Shown here one piece after another: positions 54,369 to 63,681 of a stretch of DNA of 64,000 nt (the stretch's first letter is position 1; every line of letters begins with the position of its first letter). A program made the position numbers and the translations under genes. Source of the stretch: Afipia sp. P52-10 (lineage in GTDB: Bacteria > Pseudomonadota > Alphaproteobacteria > Rhizobiales > Xanthobacteraceae); contig NZ_AZSJ01000003.1 in NCBI RefSeq assembly GCF_000516555.1, positions 2,041,302-2,105,301 of the forward strand, written 5' to 3'. Under the pieces are notes generated by a model. It was not told the origin of the DNA, did no database searches, and saw only the letters and a list, made by a program, of their open reading frames with translations.

Positions 54369-55307
54369 TCATTTGCTGCCGAAGGCCCACTCGCCGAGCA
54401 GATGATGGGCGATGGCGATGCCGTTGGGGCTGCGGAAGCCATCCGCATGGGTGTTGTTGAACATCGCGATCACGTCGTCGCGGGTGAACCAGCGCGCATC
54501 CTCCAGTTCGTTGCGATCGATGCGGATGTCGGTGGTCACGGCGCGCGCGGTGCAGCCGATCATCAGCGAGTATGGATAGGGCCAGGGTTGCGCCTTGTAA
54601 TAATGGACGTCGGCGCATTCGATGCCGGCCTCCTCGAGAATCTCGCGCCGCACCGCGTCCTCGATGGTCTCGGCTGGCTCGACGAAGCCGGCCAGGCATG
54701 ACCACATTCCCTTCAGGAATTGCTTCTGGCGGCCCAGGAGGCAGCGGTCGCCGTCCGTCACCAGCATGATCACCACCGGATCGGTGCGTGGGAACGTCTC
54801 GGTCTTGCAGTTCGGGCATTCGCGCTTCCAGCCGCCTTGCGCCATCTGCGTCTTGGAGCCGCAGTTGGAGCAGAAGCCGTGGCGCTGGTGGAAATGCACC
54901 ATCGATTTTGCCGTCGCGATCGCCGACAATTCCGAGGGCGGGACGATGCCCTGGCTCGCGACGTTGCGGAGCGGCTCGACCAGCACGTCGTTGCGACCGA
55001 TCAGTTTTTCCGCCGCCGCCGGCGGGATGCCCATGCCGAAATACGGCGCGCCGTCGCGTAGGCCGAGGAAAATGGTGCCGGGATTGGCGCCGAAGCCCAG
55101 CGCCTCGCGGATCGTCAGCGCGGCGCGCACCGTGTCGCCATCCTGCTTCAAGAGCAGCGAATCGCGATGGATGACGAAGGCGCGGCTGTTCGACTTGCCT
55201 TCCAGTGCGAACAGTTTCTCCTCGTCGTCGCGCAGGTGCGCGGCGCGATCGAGCGGATTGATGAGGAAGCCGAATTCACCCAGCGGAAAAAGCGTGTCTT
55301 GCGTCAT
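54369..55307 (-). CDS. nudC: NAD(+) diphosphatase NudC
   Basis: 312 residues. It cleaves NAD(H), and RNA 5'-NAD caps. Zinc-ribbon cysteines are CSNCGSKTQMAQGGWKRECPNC, and the Nudix box is GFVEPAETIEDAVRREILEEAGIE. FCSNCG and the NudC SQPWPFP-like phrase (KAQPWPYPYSLM) support NudC over other Nudix enzymes. It is 7 bases downstream of a HIT-family gene and likely cotranscribed. Confidence 0.95.
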   Translation of the reverse strand: MTQDTLFPLGEFGFLINPLDRAAHLRDDEEKLFALEGKSNSRAFVIHRDSLLLKQDGDTVRAALTIREALGFGANPGTIFLGLRDGAPYFGMGIPPAAAEKLIGRNDVLVEPLRNVASQGIVPPSELSAIATAKSMVHFHQRHGFCSNCGSKTQMAQGGWKRECPNCKTETFPRTDPVVIMLVTDGDRCLLGRQKQFLKGMWSCLAGFVEPAETIEDAVRREILEEAGIECADVHYYKAQPWPYPYSLMIGCTARAVTTDIRIDRNELEDARWFTRDDVIAMFNNTHADGFRSPNGIAIAHHLLGEWAFGSK

Positions 55308-55314
55308 GTGCGTT

Positions 55315-55740
55315 TCAACCCAACCAGATTTTCTTGCGTATTGCGCTGATGAACAGCTTCAGCTCTTCAGGATCGTGCGTCAGCGGCGGCACGGCGCCCC
55401 AGACCGGACGCGGCCAGGCCGCGTCGGTCTTGCGGCGGGCGATGACATGGACATGCAGCTGCGGCACCACATTGCCGAGCGCGGCGATGTTCAGCTTGTC
55501 GCATTGCGTGACCTCCTTCAGCGCCCGCGCCACGCGCGTCGTTTCGGTCATCAACTGTGCCTGTTCCACCTCGTCAAGGTCGAGGATTTCCGCCACGCCG
55601 TCGCGGCGGGGGACCAGCAGCAGCCAGGGATAGTTGGCATCCTGGATGATCAGCACGCGGCACAGCGGCAGGTCGCCGAGATTGACCGTGTCGCGTTCAA
55701 GCTGTGGATGGAGCGTAAAGGCGGGCGCCTTGGGGAACAT
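55315..55740 (-). CDS. HIT family (histidine triad) hydrolase
   Basis: 141 residues. The HIT histidines are in PQLHVHVIARRKTDAAWPRPVWG. The preceding helix contains DEVEQAQLMTETTRVARALKEV, as in alphaproteobacterial HIT proteins. It hydrolyses a nucleoside phosphoramidate or dinucleotide polyphosphate. Next to nudC, it suggests nucleotide clean-up. Confidence 0.9.
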   Translation of the reverse strand: MFPKAPAFTLHPQLERDTVNLGDLPLCRVLIIQDANYPWLLLVPRRDGVAEILDLDEVEQAQLMTETTRVARALKEVTQCDKLNIAALGNVVPQLHVHVIARRKTDAAWPRPVWGAVPPLTHDPEELKLFISAIRKKIWLG

Positions 55741-55829
55741 GAAGAATACCAGTCACATAGTCGTGGGATACAGCGTAGCAGAAGCAGATTGCTTGCGCTT
55801 GCTTTCTGCGCCCGTTGGCCCCAAATAGG

Positions 55830-55931
55830 GCCGGGAGATTGGCAGTGGACGAGCCACTCGCCAACCGGGTCAGGTCCGGAAGGAAGCAGCCCTAACGAGC
55901 TCCGGTTCGGGTCGCTCGTCAGTCTCCCACC
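55830..55931 (+). ncRNA. ffs: signal recognition particle RNA (4.5S type)
   Basis: The canonical SRP loop GGTCAGGTCCGGAAGGAAGC at 55868-55887 is intact, followed by AGCCCTAACGAG. Flanking arms GGGAGAT (about 55833-55839) and GTCTCCC (55922-55928) pair to close the hairpin, as does ACGAGC with GCTCGT. The RNA targets ribosomes to the membrane with Ffh. dnaX, 137 bases downstream, is a typical neighbour. Ends are approximate. Confidence 0.93.
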
Positions 55932-56068
55932 TTAATTCGCCGGTCTGGCTGGCCGGCTGCCGAATCATCTCCGGCAGCGCAAGGCAGCCATTCCGTTGCC
56001 GCCGCTCTGGACTGTGCCCGCTGGGGTCGCGGTCCGACCATTCCGGATGCCTCTTAGCGGATCGCCCG

Positions 56069-57922
56069 ATGACCGATACCGGCAAATCCGCCAGTGCCAC
56101 AGCCTCCGCTCCAGATCCCGCCGACGCTTCGCCGGGTTTCGACCTCGGCGCGCCGCCAGCCGCCGCGGGCGGTTACCGCGTATTGGCGCGCAAATACCGC
56201 CCGGCGACCTTCAACGATCTGATCGGCCAGGAGGCGATGGTGCGGACCATCTCGAATGCATTCGATACCGGACGCATTCCGCAGGCCTGGATCCTGACCG
56301 GCGTGCGCGGAGTCGGCAAGACGACGACCGCGCGCATTCTCGCCCGCGCGCTGAATTACGAAATGGCGGACGGGTCGGTGAGCGGGCCGAGCATCACGAT
56401 GCCGACGCTCGGCAAGCACTGCCAGGCGATTATGGAGAGCCGGCATCTCGATGTGCTGGAAATGGATGCGGCCTCCCATACCGGCGTCGGCGATGTCCGT
56501 CAGATCACCGACGGCGTCAATTACGCGCCGGCCAGCGCGCGCTATAAGGTCTACATCATCGACGAAGTGCACATGCTGTCGACGGCGGCGTTCAACGCGT
56601 TCCTGAAGACGCTGGAAGAGCCGCCGTCGCATGCCAAGTTCATTTTCGCCACCACCGAAATCCGCAAAGTGCCGATCACGGTGCTGTCGCGCTGCCAGCG
56701 CTTCGACTTGCGCCGGGTCGATGCCGATGTGCTGGTGGCCAATCTCAGCCGCATCGCCGGTCTCGAGAAGGTCGAGGCGGAGCCGGACGCGCTGCGCATG
56801 ATCGCGCGTGCCGCGGAAGGCTCCGTGCGTGATTCGCTGTCGCTGTTCGACCAGGCGATCGCGCATGCGGCCGGCACGGTGCGCGCCGAGGACGTACGGC
56901 AGATGCTCGGGCTCGCCGACCGGACACGGGTGATCGAATTGTTCGGCGCGCTCGCCGGCGGCGACATCGAGGCGGCGTTCCGCGAATTCCGCGATCAGTA
57001 CGACATCGGCGCCGACCCGATCGTGATCCTGAGCGATCTCGCCGAGTTCGTGAACTTCGTGACGCGGGTGAAGATCGCACCCGCCACCGCCGACAGCGGC
57101 GCCTATGGCGAGACCGAGCGGCTGCGCGGCCGCGAGTTCGCGGCGAAGCTGTCGATCCGCGTGCTGTCGCGCATGTGGCAGATGCTGCTCAAGGGCATCA
57201 CCGAGGCGCAGACCGCGACGCGTCCGGCGCTGGCGGCGGAGATGGTGCTGGTGCGGATCGCCTATGCGGCGGACCTGCCGACGCCGGACGAGGCCCTGCG
57301 CGCGCTCGAAAGCGGCGGCGCGCCGTCGGCGTCTTCCGGCGGCGGCAACGGGGCTGGCCGCGGCACGTCGGCGGCGCCGCGGATGGAGAGTACAATGCCT
57401 GCCGCGCGTGGGACGTTCACGCCGACCACGGCGCGTTCCGGTGCCGAGACGACGGCGATGCGCGTCGATGCCACACCGCATATGCAGACCGCGACCGCGC
57501 CGCATCTGCGCCTCAACAGCTTCGCCGAGATCGTGGCGCTCGCGGCCGAGAAGCGTGACATCACCATCAAGAAGGCGCTGGAGAATGATGTCCGCCTGGT
57601 GCGGGTCGAGGACGGCATGCTGGAGATCGCGCTCGAGCCGAATGCGTCGCGTGCGCTGGTCGGCGAACTCTCGCGCAAGCTGGAGCAATGGACCGGCCGT
57701 CGCTGGACCGTCGCCGTTTCCAATGCGCCGGCGCAACCGACCTTGCGCGCCCAGGCGCAGGCGCAGCAGAACGAACTAGAAAATGCGGTGCGGGCCGATC
57801 CGCGCATTCGCGACGTGATGGCGAAGTGGCCCGGCGCGGAGGTGATCAAGGTGGAACGGCGCCAGCCGCAGCAGGCGGAGTTCGACGCCGACATGCCCGA
57901 AACCACCGGCGACGACGATTGA
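56069..57922 (+). CDS. dnaX: DNA polymerase III subunits gamma and tau
   Basis: 617 residues. Walker A is GVRGVGKTTTARILARAL, the DExx box IIDEVHMLS and sensor 1 region FIFATTEIRKVPITVLSRCQ are intact. It loads the beta clamp onto DNA and holds the polymerases together. A low-complexity Ser/Gly/Ala-rich linker follows at about residues 415-460 and a tau-like C-terminal domain at about 480-600. It heads the dnaX-ybaB-recR block. Confidence 0.96.
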   Translation: MTDTGKSASATASAPDPADASPGFDLGAPPAAAGGYRVLARKYRPATFNDLIGQEAMVRTISNAFDTGRIPQAWILTGVRGVGKTTTARILARALNYEMADGSVSGPSITMPTLGKHCQAIMESRHLDVLEMDAASHTGVGDVRQITDGVNYAPASARYKVYIIDEVHMLSTAAFNAFLKTLEEPPSHAKFIFATTEIRKVPITVLSRCQRFDLRRVDADVLVANLSRIAGLEKVEAEPDALRMIARAAEGSVRDSLSLFDQAIAHAAGTVRAEDVRQMLGLADRTRVIELFGALAGGDIEAAFREFRDQYDIGADPIVILSDLAEFVNFVTRVKIAPATADSGAYGETERLRGREFAAKLSIRVLSRMWQMLLKGITEAQTATRPALAAEMVLVRIAYAADLPTPDEALRALESGGAPSASSGGGNGAGRGTSAAPRMESTMPAARGTFTPTTARSGAETTAMRVDATPHMQTATAPHLRLNSFAEIVALAAEKRDITIKKALENDVRLVRVEDGMLEIALEPNASRALVGELSRKLEQWTGRRWTVAVSNAPAQPTLRAQAQAQQNELENAVRADPRIRDVMAKWPGAEVIKVERRQPQQAEFDADMPETTGDDD

Positions 57923-57946
57923 TCCACGGATGAATGAGGACGGTTC

Positions 57947-58267
57947 ATGGCTGATTTTCTCGGCATGATGAAGCAGGCGGCGCAACTGCAATCGAAGATG
58001 AAGGCGCTGCAGGAGGAGCTCGATCAGGTCGAGGTCGAAGGCGTGTCCGGCGGCGGGCTCGTGACCGTGCGCATGTCCGCCAAGATGGAACTGAAGGCGC
58101 TGAAGATCGATCCGTCGCTGATGAAGCCGGAAGAGACCGAGATCGTCGAGGACCTGATCGTCACCGCGGTCGGCGATGCCAAGCGCAAGGCCGAGGCGGC
58201 GATGCAGGAGAAGATGGCGGCGCTGACGGGCGGCTTGAAGCTGCCGCCGGGCTTCGGGCTCGGCTGA
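57947..58267 (+). CDS. nucleoid-associated protein, YbaB/EbfC family
   Basis: 106 residues: [32 protein letters not shown] (helix) and the family core [25 protein letters not shown]. It binds DNA and affects chromosome organisation and gene expression. It is 24 bases after dnaX and overlaps recR by one base (TGATG), the conserved dnaX-ybaB-recR order. Confidence 0.94.
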   Translation: MADFLGMMKQAAQLQSKMKALQEELDQVEVEGVSGGGLVTVRMSAKMELKALKIDPSLMKPEETEIVEDLIVTAVGDAKRKAEAAMQEKMAALTGGLKLPPGFGLG

Positions 58268-58872
58268 TGCCGTCTGCGGTTGCAGGCCCCGAGATCGAGC
58301 GGCTGATCCAGTTGCTGGCGCGGCTGCCGGGGCTCGGCCCGCGCTCGGCGCGCCGCGCCGCGCTGCATCTGATCAAGAAGCGCGATGCGCTAATGGCGCC
58401 GCTGTCCTCGGCGCTGCAGGTTGCGATCGACAAGGTGCAGGTGTGCAAGACCTGCGGCAACATCGATACCCAGAATCCATGTACGGTCTGCACCGATCCG
58501 CGCCGCGATCAATCGACCATCGTCGTCGTCGCCGACGTTGCTGATCTGTGGGCGCTGGAGCGCGCGTCGGCGAGCGGTGGCCTCTACCATGTGCTCGGTG
58601 GTACGTTATCGCCTCTCGATGGCGTCGGGCCGCAGGATCTCACCATCGAGCAGTTGGTGGCGCGCGCGCACGCGGACACTGTGCACGAAGTTGTGCTTGC
58701 GCTCAACGCAACAGTGGACGGTCAAACGACGGCGCATTACATCACTGATCTTCTGCAGGACGCCAACGTAAAGGTGACACGGCTCGCCCATGGCGTTCCG
58801 GTTGGCGGCGAACTTGACTATCTCGATGAAGGAACGCTGGCGGCAGCAATGCGGCAGCGAACCCTCTTTTGA
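58267..58872 (+). CDS. recR: recombination mediator protein RecR
   Basis: 201 residues. Helix-hairpin-helix [19 protein letters not shown], the C4 zinc finger [16 protein letters not shown], and the Toprim domain ([16 protein letters not shown]) are all visible. With RecO it loads RecA on single-stranded DNA. Overlap with ybaB implies translational coupling. Ends before an unknown exported protein gene. Confidence 0.96.
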   Translation: MPSAVAGPEIERLIQLLARLPGLGPRSARRAALHLIKKRDALMAPLSSALQVAIDKVQVCKTCGNIDTQNPCTVCTDPRRDQSTIVVVADVADLWALERASASGGLYHVLGGTLSPLDGVGPQDLTIEQLVARAHADTVHEVVLALNATVDGQTTAHYITDLLQDANVKVTRLAHGVPVGGELDYLDEGTLAAAMRQRTLF

Positions 58873-58888
58873 GGCGATGAAGGTGGAT

Positions 58889-59284
58889 ATGACGACACGG
58901 ACTCTACGCTTGCTGGTGGCGGCGCTTTGCGGTTCCGCTACGATTCTCGTGGGTGAAGCTTTTGCGCAAACGCCGAAGCCGATCAGGAACGGCGACGTTC
59001 TGACCGGGGAACTGCGGGTGATGCGCAGCCGCGCCCAGGGCAAGCGGATCGAGACCTATCAGGTGCTGAGCGAGGCGCGGCGCATTCCAGGGCCGGATGG
59101 CATGTGCAATCTCGAGACCGGGCCGGAGACGTTTCAGATCGTCACCCACGATCCCGCCGACATCGGCAAGCTGAAGCCTTATATCGGCAAAAACATCTCG
59201 ATCAAGGCGAGCGACATGTCCTGCGCCTCGGTGGCGGGACAGGTGAGCGACGCGCTCATCTCCAAGTGGAGCATCGTGCAGTAG
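58889..59284 (+). CDS. exported hypothetical protein
   Basis: 131 residues from ATG 58889 (an in-frame ATG at 58877 would add four residues). A signal peptide (MTTRTLRLLVAALCGSATILV, residues 1-21; cleavage near GEAFAQ) precedes a small beta-rich domain: GDVLTGELRVMRSRAQGKRIETYQ, then METFQIVTHD-like strand TFQIVTHDPADIGKLKPYIGKNI. Two cysteines in the mature part (GMCNLE, MSCASV) may form a disulfide. I do not recognise a family. Confidence 0.8.
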   Translation: MTTRTLRLLVAALCGSATILVGEAFAQTPKPIRNGDVLTGELRVMRSRAQGKRIETYQVLSEARRIPGPDGMCNLETGPETFQIVTHDPADIGKLKPYIGKNISIKASDMSCASVAGQVSDALISKWSIVQ

Positions 59285-59323
59285 GCGTCGCGCCACATAA
59301 GCATCGTGGGATAACGGTGCCGC

Positions 59324-60688
59324 TCACGTCCTCGGTTTCAGCGTCGCGAAGTGGCCGCGGCGCTGCAGCCAGACCAGCAGGATCAGGCTCGGGATCGCCA
59401 CCAGCACGCTGACGGCGAAGAACAGCGGCCAGCCGGTCGACTGCGCGACGAAGCCCGCGCTCGATGCAAGATAGGTCCGTCCGACCGCGGACAAGGCCGC
59501 CAGCAGCGCATATTGCGTGGCGGTGTGCAGCGGATTGTTGCATAGCGCCGACAGGTAGGCGACGAAGATCACCGTGCCGATCGCACCGGTGAAATTCTCG
59601 GCGGTGATCGCCGCCGCCAGTGCCCACTGGTTGATGCCGACGGTGGCGAGCCACGAGAACACCAGGTTCGAGAGCGCCTGCAGGATGCCTGCGAACCAGA
59701 GGCAGGCGGGCAGCGACCAGGCGCGCGCGAGAAAGCCGCCGGCGAAGCCACCAGTCAACGTCGCCGCAAGTCCCACGCCCTTGACGATCGCCGCGTAGTC
59801 GTTGCGGGTATAACCGAGGTCGATCACGAACGGCGCGGTCATCGTGCCCGAGAACGCATCGGTGAATTTGTACAGAACGACGAAGGCGAGCACGGCCCAG
59901 GCGTCTTTCCGCGTCAGGAATTCGAGCAGCGCGCCGTAGGCGGCCTCGGCGACACGTTGTGCGGGCTTCTCGTCTTTCGTTTCGGCGAGCGCGTCTTGCG
60001 AGCGCGCGGGCTCGGTGGCCAGGATCGACGCGAGCATGCCGATGAAGACCATCGCCGCCATCGCCACATAGCCCCAGGTCCAGGCGCTCGCCTTGACGTA
60101 GCCCCAGCTCTCGAAGCCGCTGACGAGGAACAGCGCGCCGGCGGTGGAGACCAGCATGCCGATGCGATAGGCGGCGACATAGCTAGCCATGCCCGCGGCC
60201 TGTTCGTTCTCGGGCAGGCTTTCGACACGGAAGGCATCGACCACCGTATCCTGCGTCGCCGATGCGGTCGCGACCAAAAGCGCGCCGAGCACGACGAACA
60301 ACGGTGAGCGCGCGGGGTCGGTCAGCGCCAAGAGGATGATCGCTGCGATCAGCAGCAGTTGCGAGAACACCAGCCAGCCACGGCGGCGGCCGAGCAGCCG
60401 CGTGAGCCCGGGCACACTCAGCGCGTCGATGAACGGTGCCCAGAGGAATTTGATGGTGTAGGGCGTGCCGACCGCGGCGAACAGGCCGATGGTGCTGAGG
60501 TCGACGCCGGACTCGCGCATCCAGACCTGCAGCGTCGAGCCGGTCAGCGCCAGCGGCAGGCCGCAGGAGAAGCCGAGGAACAGGACGATCAGCACCCGCG
60601 GTTGCAGGTAGACGGCGAGCGTCTCGGCCCACGACGCGGAGCGGGTGGCCGGCTTCTCGGCGGTCGGCGAGGCGTCGGACGCAGTCAT
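59324..60688 (-). CDS. AmpG-like muropeptide MFS transporter
   Basis: 454 residues with about twelve to fourteen hydrophobic helices. The AmpG family signatures are visible: FSCGLPLALTGSTLQVWMRESGVDLSTIGLF and FLWAPFIDAL, then GRRRGWLVFSQ and ATQDTVVDAFRVE. It imports anhydromuropeptides for peptidoglycan recycling. ATG 60688 is preferred over a TTG at 60718. It is close to rmuC on the same strand. Confidence 0.9.
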   Translation of the reverse strand: MTASDASPTAEKPATRSASWAETLAVYLQPRVLIVLFLGFSCGLPLALTGSTLQVWMRESGVDLSTIGLFAAVGTPYTIKFLWAPFIDALSVPGLTRLLGRRRGWLVFSQLLLIAAIILLALTDPARSPLFVVLGALLVATASATQDTVVDAFRVESLPENEQAAGMASYVAAYRIGMLVSTAGALFLVSGFESWGYVKASAWTWGYVAMAAMVFIGMLASILATEPARSQDALAETKDEKPAQRVAEAAYGALLEFLTRKDAWAVLAFVVLYKFTDAFSGTMTAPFVIDLGYTRNDYAAIVKGVGLAATLTGGFAGGFLARAWSLPACLWFAGILQALSNLVFSWLATVGINQWALAAAITAENFTGAIGTVIFVAYLSALCNNPLHTATQYALLAALSAVGRTYLASSAGFVAQSTGWPLFFAVSVLVAIPSLILLVWLQRRGHFATLKPRT

Positions 60689-60752
60689 GCCAGAGGTGGT
60701 AGCAGATTCGGCGGACAAAAGTGCGGCTAGTTCCAGCCGCCGACCGCCAGGA

Positions 60753-61952
60753 CTACTCGCCCGCCTGCAGTTTGCGAACCGGCGCGCGCGGGAACAGGTC
60801 GGCCGCGGCCTGCGCGGGAACCGCTGCCTCGGGCTTGTCGAAGTCGAGGTCTTCGATCCGCGCGGCGCGCTTGTCGATCTTGTCGGCGGAAATCAGGATC
60901 TGGCGGACGTCCTCGTTGGCCTGGCCGAAATGCTGTTGCAGCTTCAACACCCGCTCGCGCAGCCGGCCGAGGTCGTCGGTCATGCTGAAGACCTCGTTGC
61001 GGATCTGGTCGGCTGCCTCGCGCATGCGCGCGTCCTTCAGGATCTGCTGCATCACCTGGATCGCCAGCATCAGCAGCGACGGCGACACCAGCACCACGCG
61101 GGCACGATACGCCTTCTGCACCACATCGTCGAAACCGTCGTGGATTTCGGCGTAGACGGATTCCGACGGCACGAACATCAGCGCCATCTCCTGGGTCTCG
61201 CCCGGGATCAGGTATCTGCCGGCGATATCGGTGACGTGCTTGAGGATGTCCTGCCGCAGCCGCTGCGCCGCGCTCTTCCTCTCCTCGTCGCCGCGCGCGT
61301 CGCGCAACGCGGTGACCGATTCCAGCGGAAACTTCGCGTCGATGCACAGCGGTCGCTGGTCGGGCAGAAACACCACGCAGTCGGGGCGCTTGTTGTTGGA
61401 GAGCGTGTGCTGGAAGGCGTAGGAGCCCTTCGGCATGCCGTCCTGCACGATCGCTTCCATGCGCGCCTGGCCGAAGGCGCCGCGCGCCTGCTTGTTGGCG
61501 AGCACGTCGCGCAGCGTCGTCACCTGCGTCGTCAGCTCGGTGAGATTCTTGTGCGCGCTGTCGATCACCGCCAGCCGCTCATGCAGGTGGCGCAACTGAT
61601 CCATGGTGCTGCGGGTCGACTGCTCCATCGACTGGCCGACCCGATGGGTCACCGCGTCGAGCCGATCGTTCATCGCCCGCGCCATATCGGTCTGCCGGCC
61701 GGCGAGCGCCTCGCCCATCGCCTGCATCCGCCCGGCGGTTTCGGCCTGGCTGCGCAGCATGTCGGCGAGCCGCTCCTCCAGTTCATCGGCGCGGATCGCT
61801 TGCGCCATGCGCGCGGCCTCGCTGCGGCTCGCGCCGCGCGCCAGCACGACGGCGATGACGGCAAGCAGCAGCAGCACCAGGCCCGCAAAGGCCATCAGCG
61901 CCTGGGCGGTGGTGACGGCGACGTCGCCGGCCATGAAGAGAATCTCGGACAT
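60753..61952 (-). CDS. rmuC: DNA recombination protein RmuC
   Basis: 399 residues. An N-terminal hydrophobic segment (about residues 16-36) and a coiled-coil region (residues about 50-150) precede the RmuC core: GAFGQARMEAIVQDG, DAKFPLESV, and FVPSESVYAEIHD. It is linked to limiting DNA inversions and is related to nucleases. ATG 61952 is the last likely start before the coiled coil and is preceded by GGGCTGC. Confidence 0.94.
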   Translation of the reverse strand: MSEILFMAGDVAVTTAQALMAFAGLVLLLLAVIAVVLARGASRSEAARMAQAIRADELEERLADMLRSQAETAGRMQAMGEALAGRQTDMARAMNDRLDAVTHRVGQSMEQSTRSTMDQLRHLHERLAVIDSAHKNLTELTTQVTTLRDVLANKQARGAFGQARMEAIVQDGMPKGSYAFQHTLSNNKRPDCVVFLPDQRPLCIDAKFPLESVTALRDARGDEERKSAAQRLRQDILKHVTDIAGRYLIPGETQEMALMFVPSESVYAEIHDGFDDVVQKAYRARVVLVSPSLLMLAIQVMQQILKDARMREAADQIRNEVFSMTDDLGRLRERVLKLQQHFGQANEDVRQILISADKIDKRAARIEDLDFDKPEAAVPAQAAADLFPRAPVRKLQAGE

Positions 61953-62029
61953 GCAGCCCTTGTAGCCGATTCGGAGGCTTTCGCGAACGAAGAGAGAACA
62001 TATATGCTTGGCGAGATCCAAAGGAGCGC

Positions 62030-62118
62030 GGTTAAGCGGACCTGAACGATCACGGTTAAGCACACCTTGAGAGTTATGGTTAACCGCGCGTTGAGAGATA
62101 TGGTGAACCATCGGTTAA
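62030..62118. promoter_or_regulatory. four CtrA-like boxes in exact 24-bp tandem upstream of def
   Basis: TTAA-N7-TGAA (62032-62046), TTAA-N7-TTGA (62056-62070), TTAA-N7-TTGA (62080-62094) and TGAA-N7-TTAA (62104-62118) follow each other every 24 bases. Each deviates by one or two bases from the CtrA consensus TTAA-N7-TTAA(C), and on the minus strand three read TTAACC at the second half. They lie in the rmuC-def gap, about 75-165 bases before the def start. Confidence 0.65.
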
Positions 62119-62194
62119 GATCGGGGGCGCGGCGTCGTCGGCGTGCCCATTCGGCAGATTGACCGGATCATTCGCCCGGATTACATCGCCCGCC

Positions 62195-62707
62195 ATGGCT
62201 ATTCGTGACATCATCATCCTGCCGGACAAACAGTTGCGGCTCGTTTCAACGCCGGTCGAAAAGGTCACGGGGGACGTGCGCAAGCTCGCCGAGGACATGT
62301 TCGAGACCATGTACGACGCGCCGGGCATCGGCCTCGCCGCGATCCAGGTCGGGGTTCCGCAGCGGCTGATCACGATGGATCTGGCCAAGAAGGAAGGGCC
62401 ACCCAATCCGCGGGTGTTCATCAATCCGGAGATCACCTGGTCGTCGGAGGACCTGTCGGTCTATGAGGAAGGCTGCCTGTCGATCCCGGAATATTACGAA
62501 GAGGTCGAGCGGCCGGCGAAGGTGCGGGTGCGGTTCCTGGACCTCGACGGCAAGGTGCATGAGGAGGAGGCCGAGGGCCTCTACGCCACCTGCATCCAGC
62601 ACGAGATCGATCATCTCAACGGCGTGCTGTTCGTCGATTATCTGTCGAAGCTGAAGCGCGACCGCGTGCTGAAGAAGTTCACCAAGGCCGCCAAGCGCGC
62701 GGAATAG
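62195..62707 (+). CDS. def: peptide deformylase
   Basis: 170 residues. It removes the formyl group from nascent proteins. The three motifs are present: [22 protein letters not shown], and [11 protein letters not shown], with metal ligands Cys and two His. [15 protein letters not shown] is the typical start. It precedes fmt by 41 bases, giving the classical def-fmt pair. Confidence 0.97.
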   Translation: MAIRDIIILPDKQLRLVSTPVEKVTGDVRKLAEDMFETMYDAPGIGLAAIQVGVPQRLITMDLAKKEGPPNPRVFINPEITWSSEDLSVYEEGCLSIPEYYEEVERPAKVRVRFLDLDGKVHEEEAEGLYATCIQHEIDHLNGVLFVDYLSKLKRDRVLKKFTKAAKRAE

Positions 62708-62748
62708 CTCCGCCCGCTCGTTGCACCGTTGAAGGATCGGCCGACCGC

Positions 62749-63681
62749 ATGCCGCTGCGTCTTGTCTTCATGGGTACACCGGATTTTTCGGTGCCGACAT
62801 TGCGGGCGCTGGCCGAAGCCGGCCACGAGGTCGCCGCGGTCTATACCCGTGCGCCGAAGCCCGCCGGGCGGGGCATGAAGGAGCAGGTGACGCCGGTCGA
62901 ACTCGAGGCGCGCGGCCTCGGCATTCCGGTGCTGACGCCGAAGACGCTGAAAACCGAAGAAGCCCAGGCCATGTTCCGCACCCATCAGGCGGATGCGGCC
63001 GTGGTGGTGGCCTATGGATTGATCCTGCCGCAACCCATTCTCGACGCGCCGCGGCTGGGGTGTTTTAACCTGCATGCATCGTTGCTGCCGCGTTGGCGCG
63101 GGGCGGCGCCGATCAACCGCGCGATTATGGCGGGTGACGACGAGAGCGGCGTCATGGTCATGAAGATGGATGCGGGCCTCGACACCGGCGACGTGGCGAT
63201 GACAGGCCGCGTCACGATCACCGATGCGATGACCGCCGGCGACCTGCACGACATGCTGGCGGAGAGCGGCGCGCCGCTGATGGTGCGGGCGATGGATGCG
63301 CTGGCGAACGGCGAATTGCCGCTCGTGCCGCAGGCGTCGGAGGGCGCCACCTACGCGGCCAAGATCGACAAGACCGAGGCGCGGATCGACTGGATGAAGC
63401 CCGCGCGGGCGGTGCTGCGCCATTGCCATGGACTGTCGCCGTTCCCCGGCGCCTGGAGCGAGGTCGCGATCGACGGCCAGCCGGTGCGCATCAAGATTCT
63501 GCGCTGCGAACTGGCGAACGGGCTGGGTGCGCCGGGCGAGTTGCTCGATGATCGGCTCACCGTTGCTTGCGGCGCGGGCGCGATCCGCATCGTCGAACTG
63601 CAGCGCGCAGGCAAGCAGCCGATGAGCGCCGAGGTGTTTCTGCGCGGCACGCGCGTCGTGGCGGGGAGCCGGATGCAATGA
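62749..63681 (+). CDS. fmt: methionyl-tRNA formyltransferase
   Basis: 310 residues. It formylates initiator Met-tRNA using 10-formyl-THF. The active site triad is visible: Asn in [21 protein letters not shown], His in the same phrase, and the downstream Asp in [14 protein letters not shown]. The N-terminal [20 protein letters not shown] is the family start. The C-terminal domain supports tRNA binding. It follows def. Confidence 0.97.
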   Translation: MPLRLVFMGTPDFSVPTLRALAEAGHEVAAVYTRAPKPAGRGMKEQVTPVELEARGLGIPVLTPKTLKTEEAQAMFRTHQADAAVVVAYGLILPQPILDAPRLGCFNLHASLLPRWRGAAPINRAIMAGDDESGVMVMKMDAGLDTGDVAMTGRVTITDAMTAGDLHDMLAESGAPLMVRAMDALANGELPLVPQASEGATYAAKIDKTEARIDWMKPARAVLRHCHGLSPFPGAWSEVAIDGQPVRIKILRCELANGLGAPGELLDDRLTVACGAGAIRIVELQRAGKQPMSAEVFLRGTRVVAGSRMQ

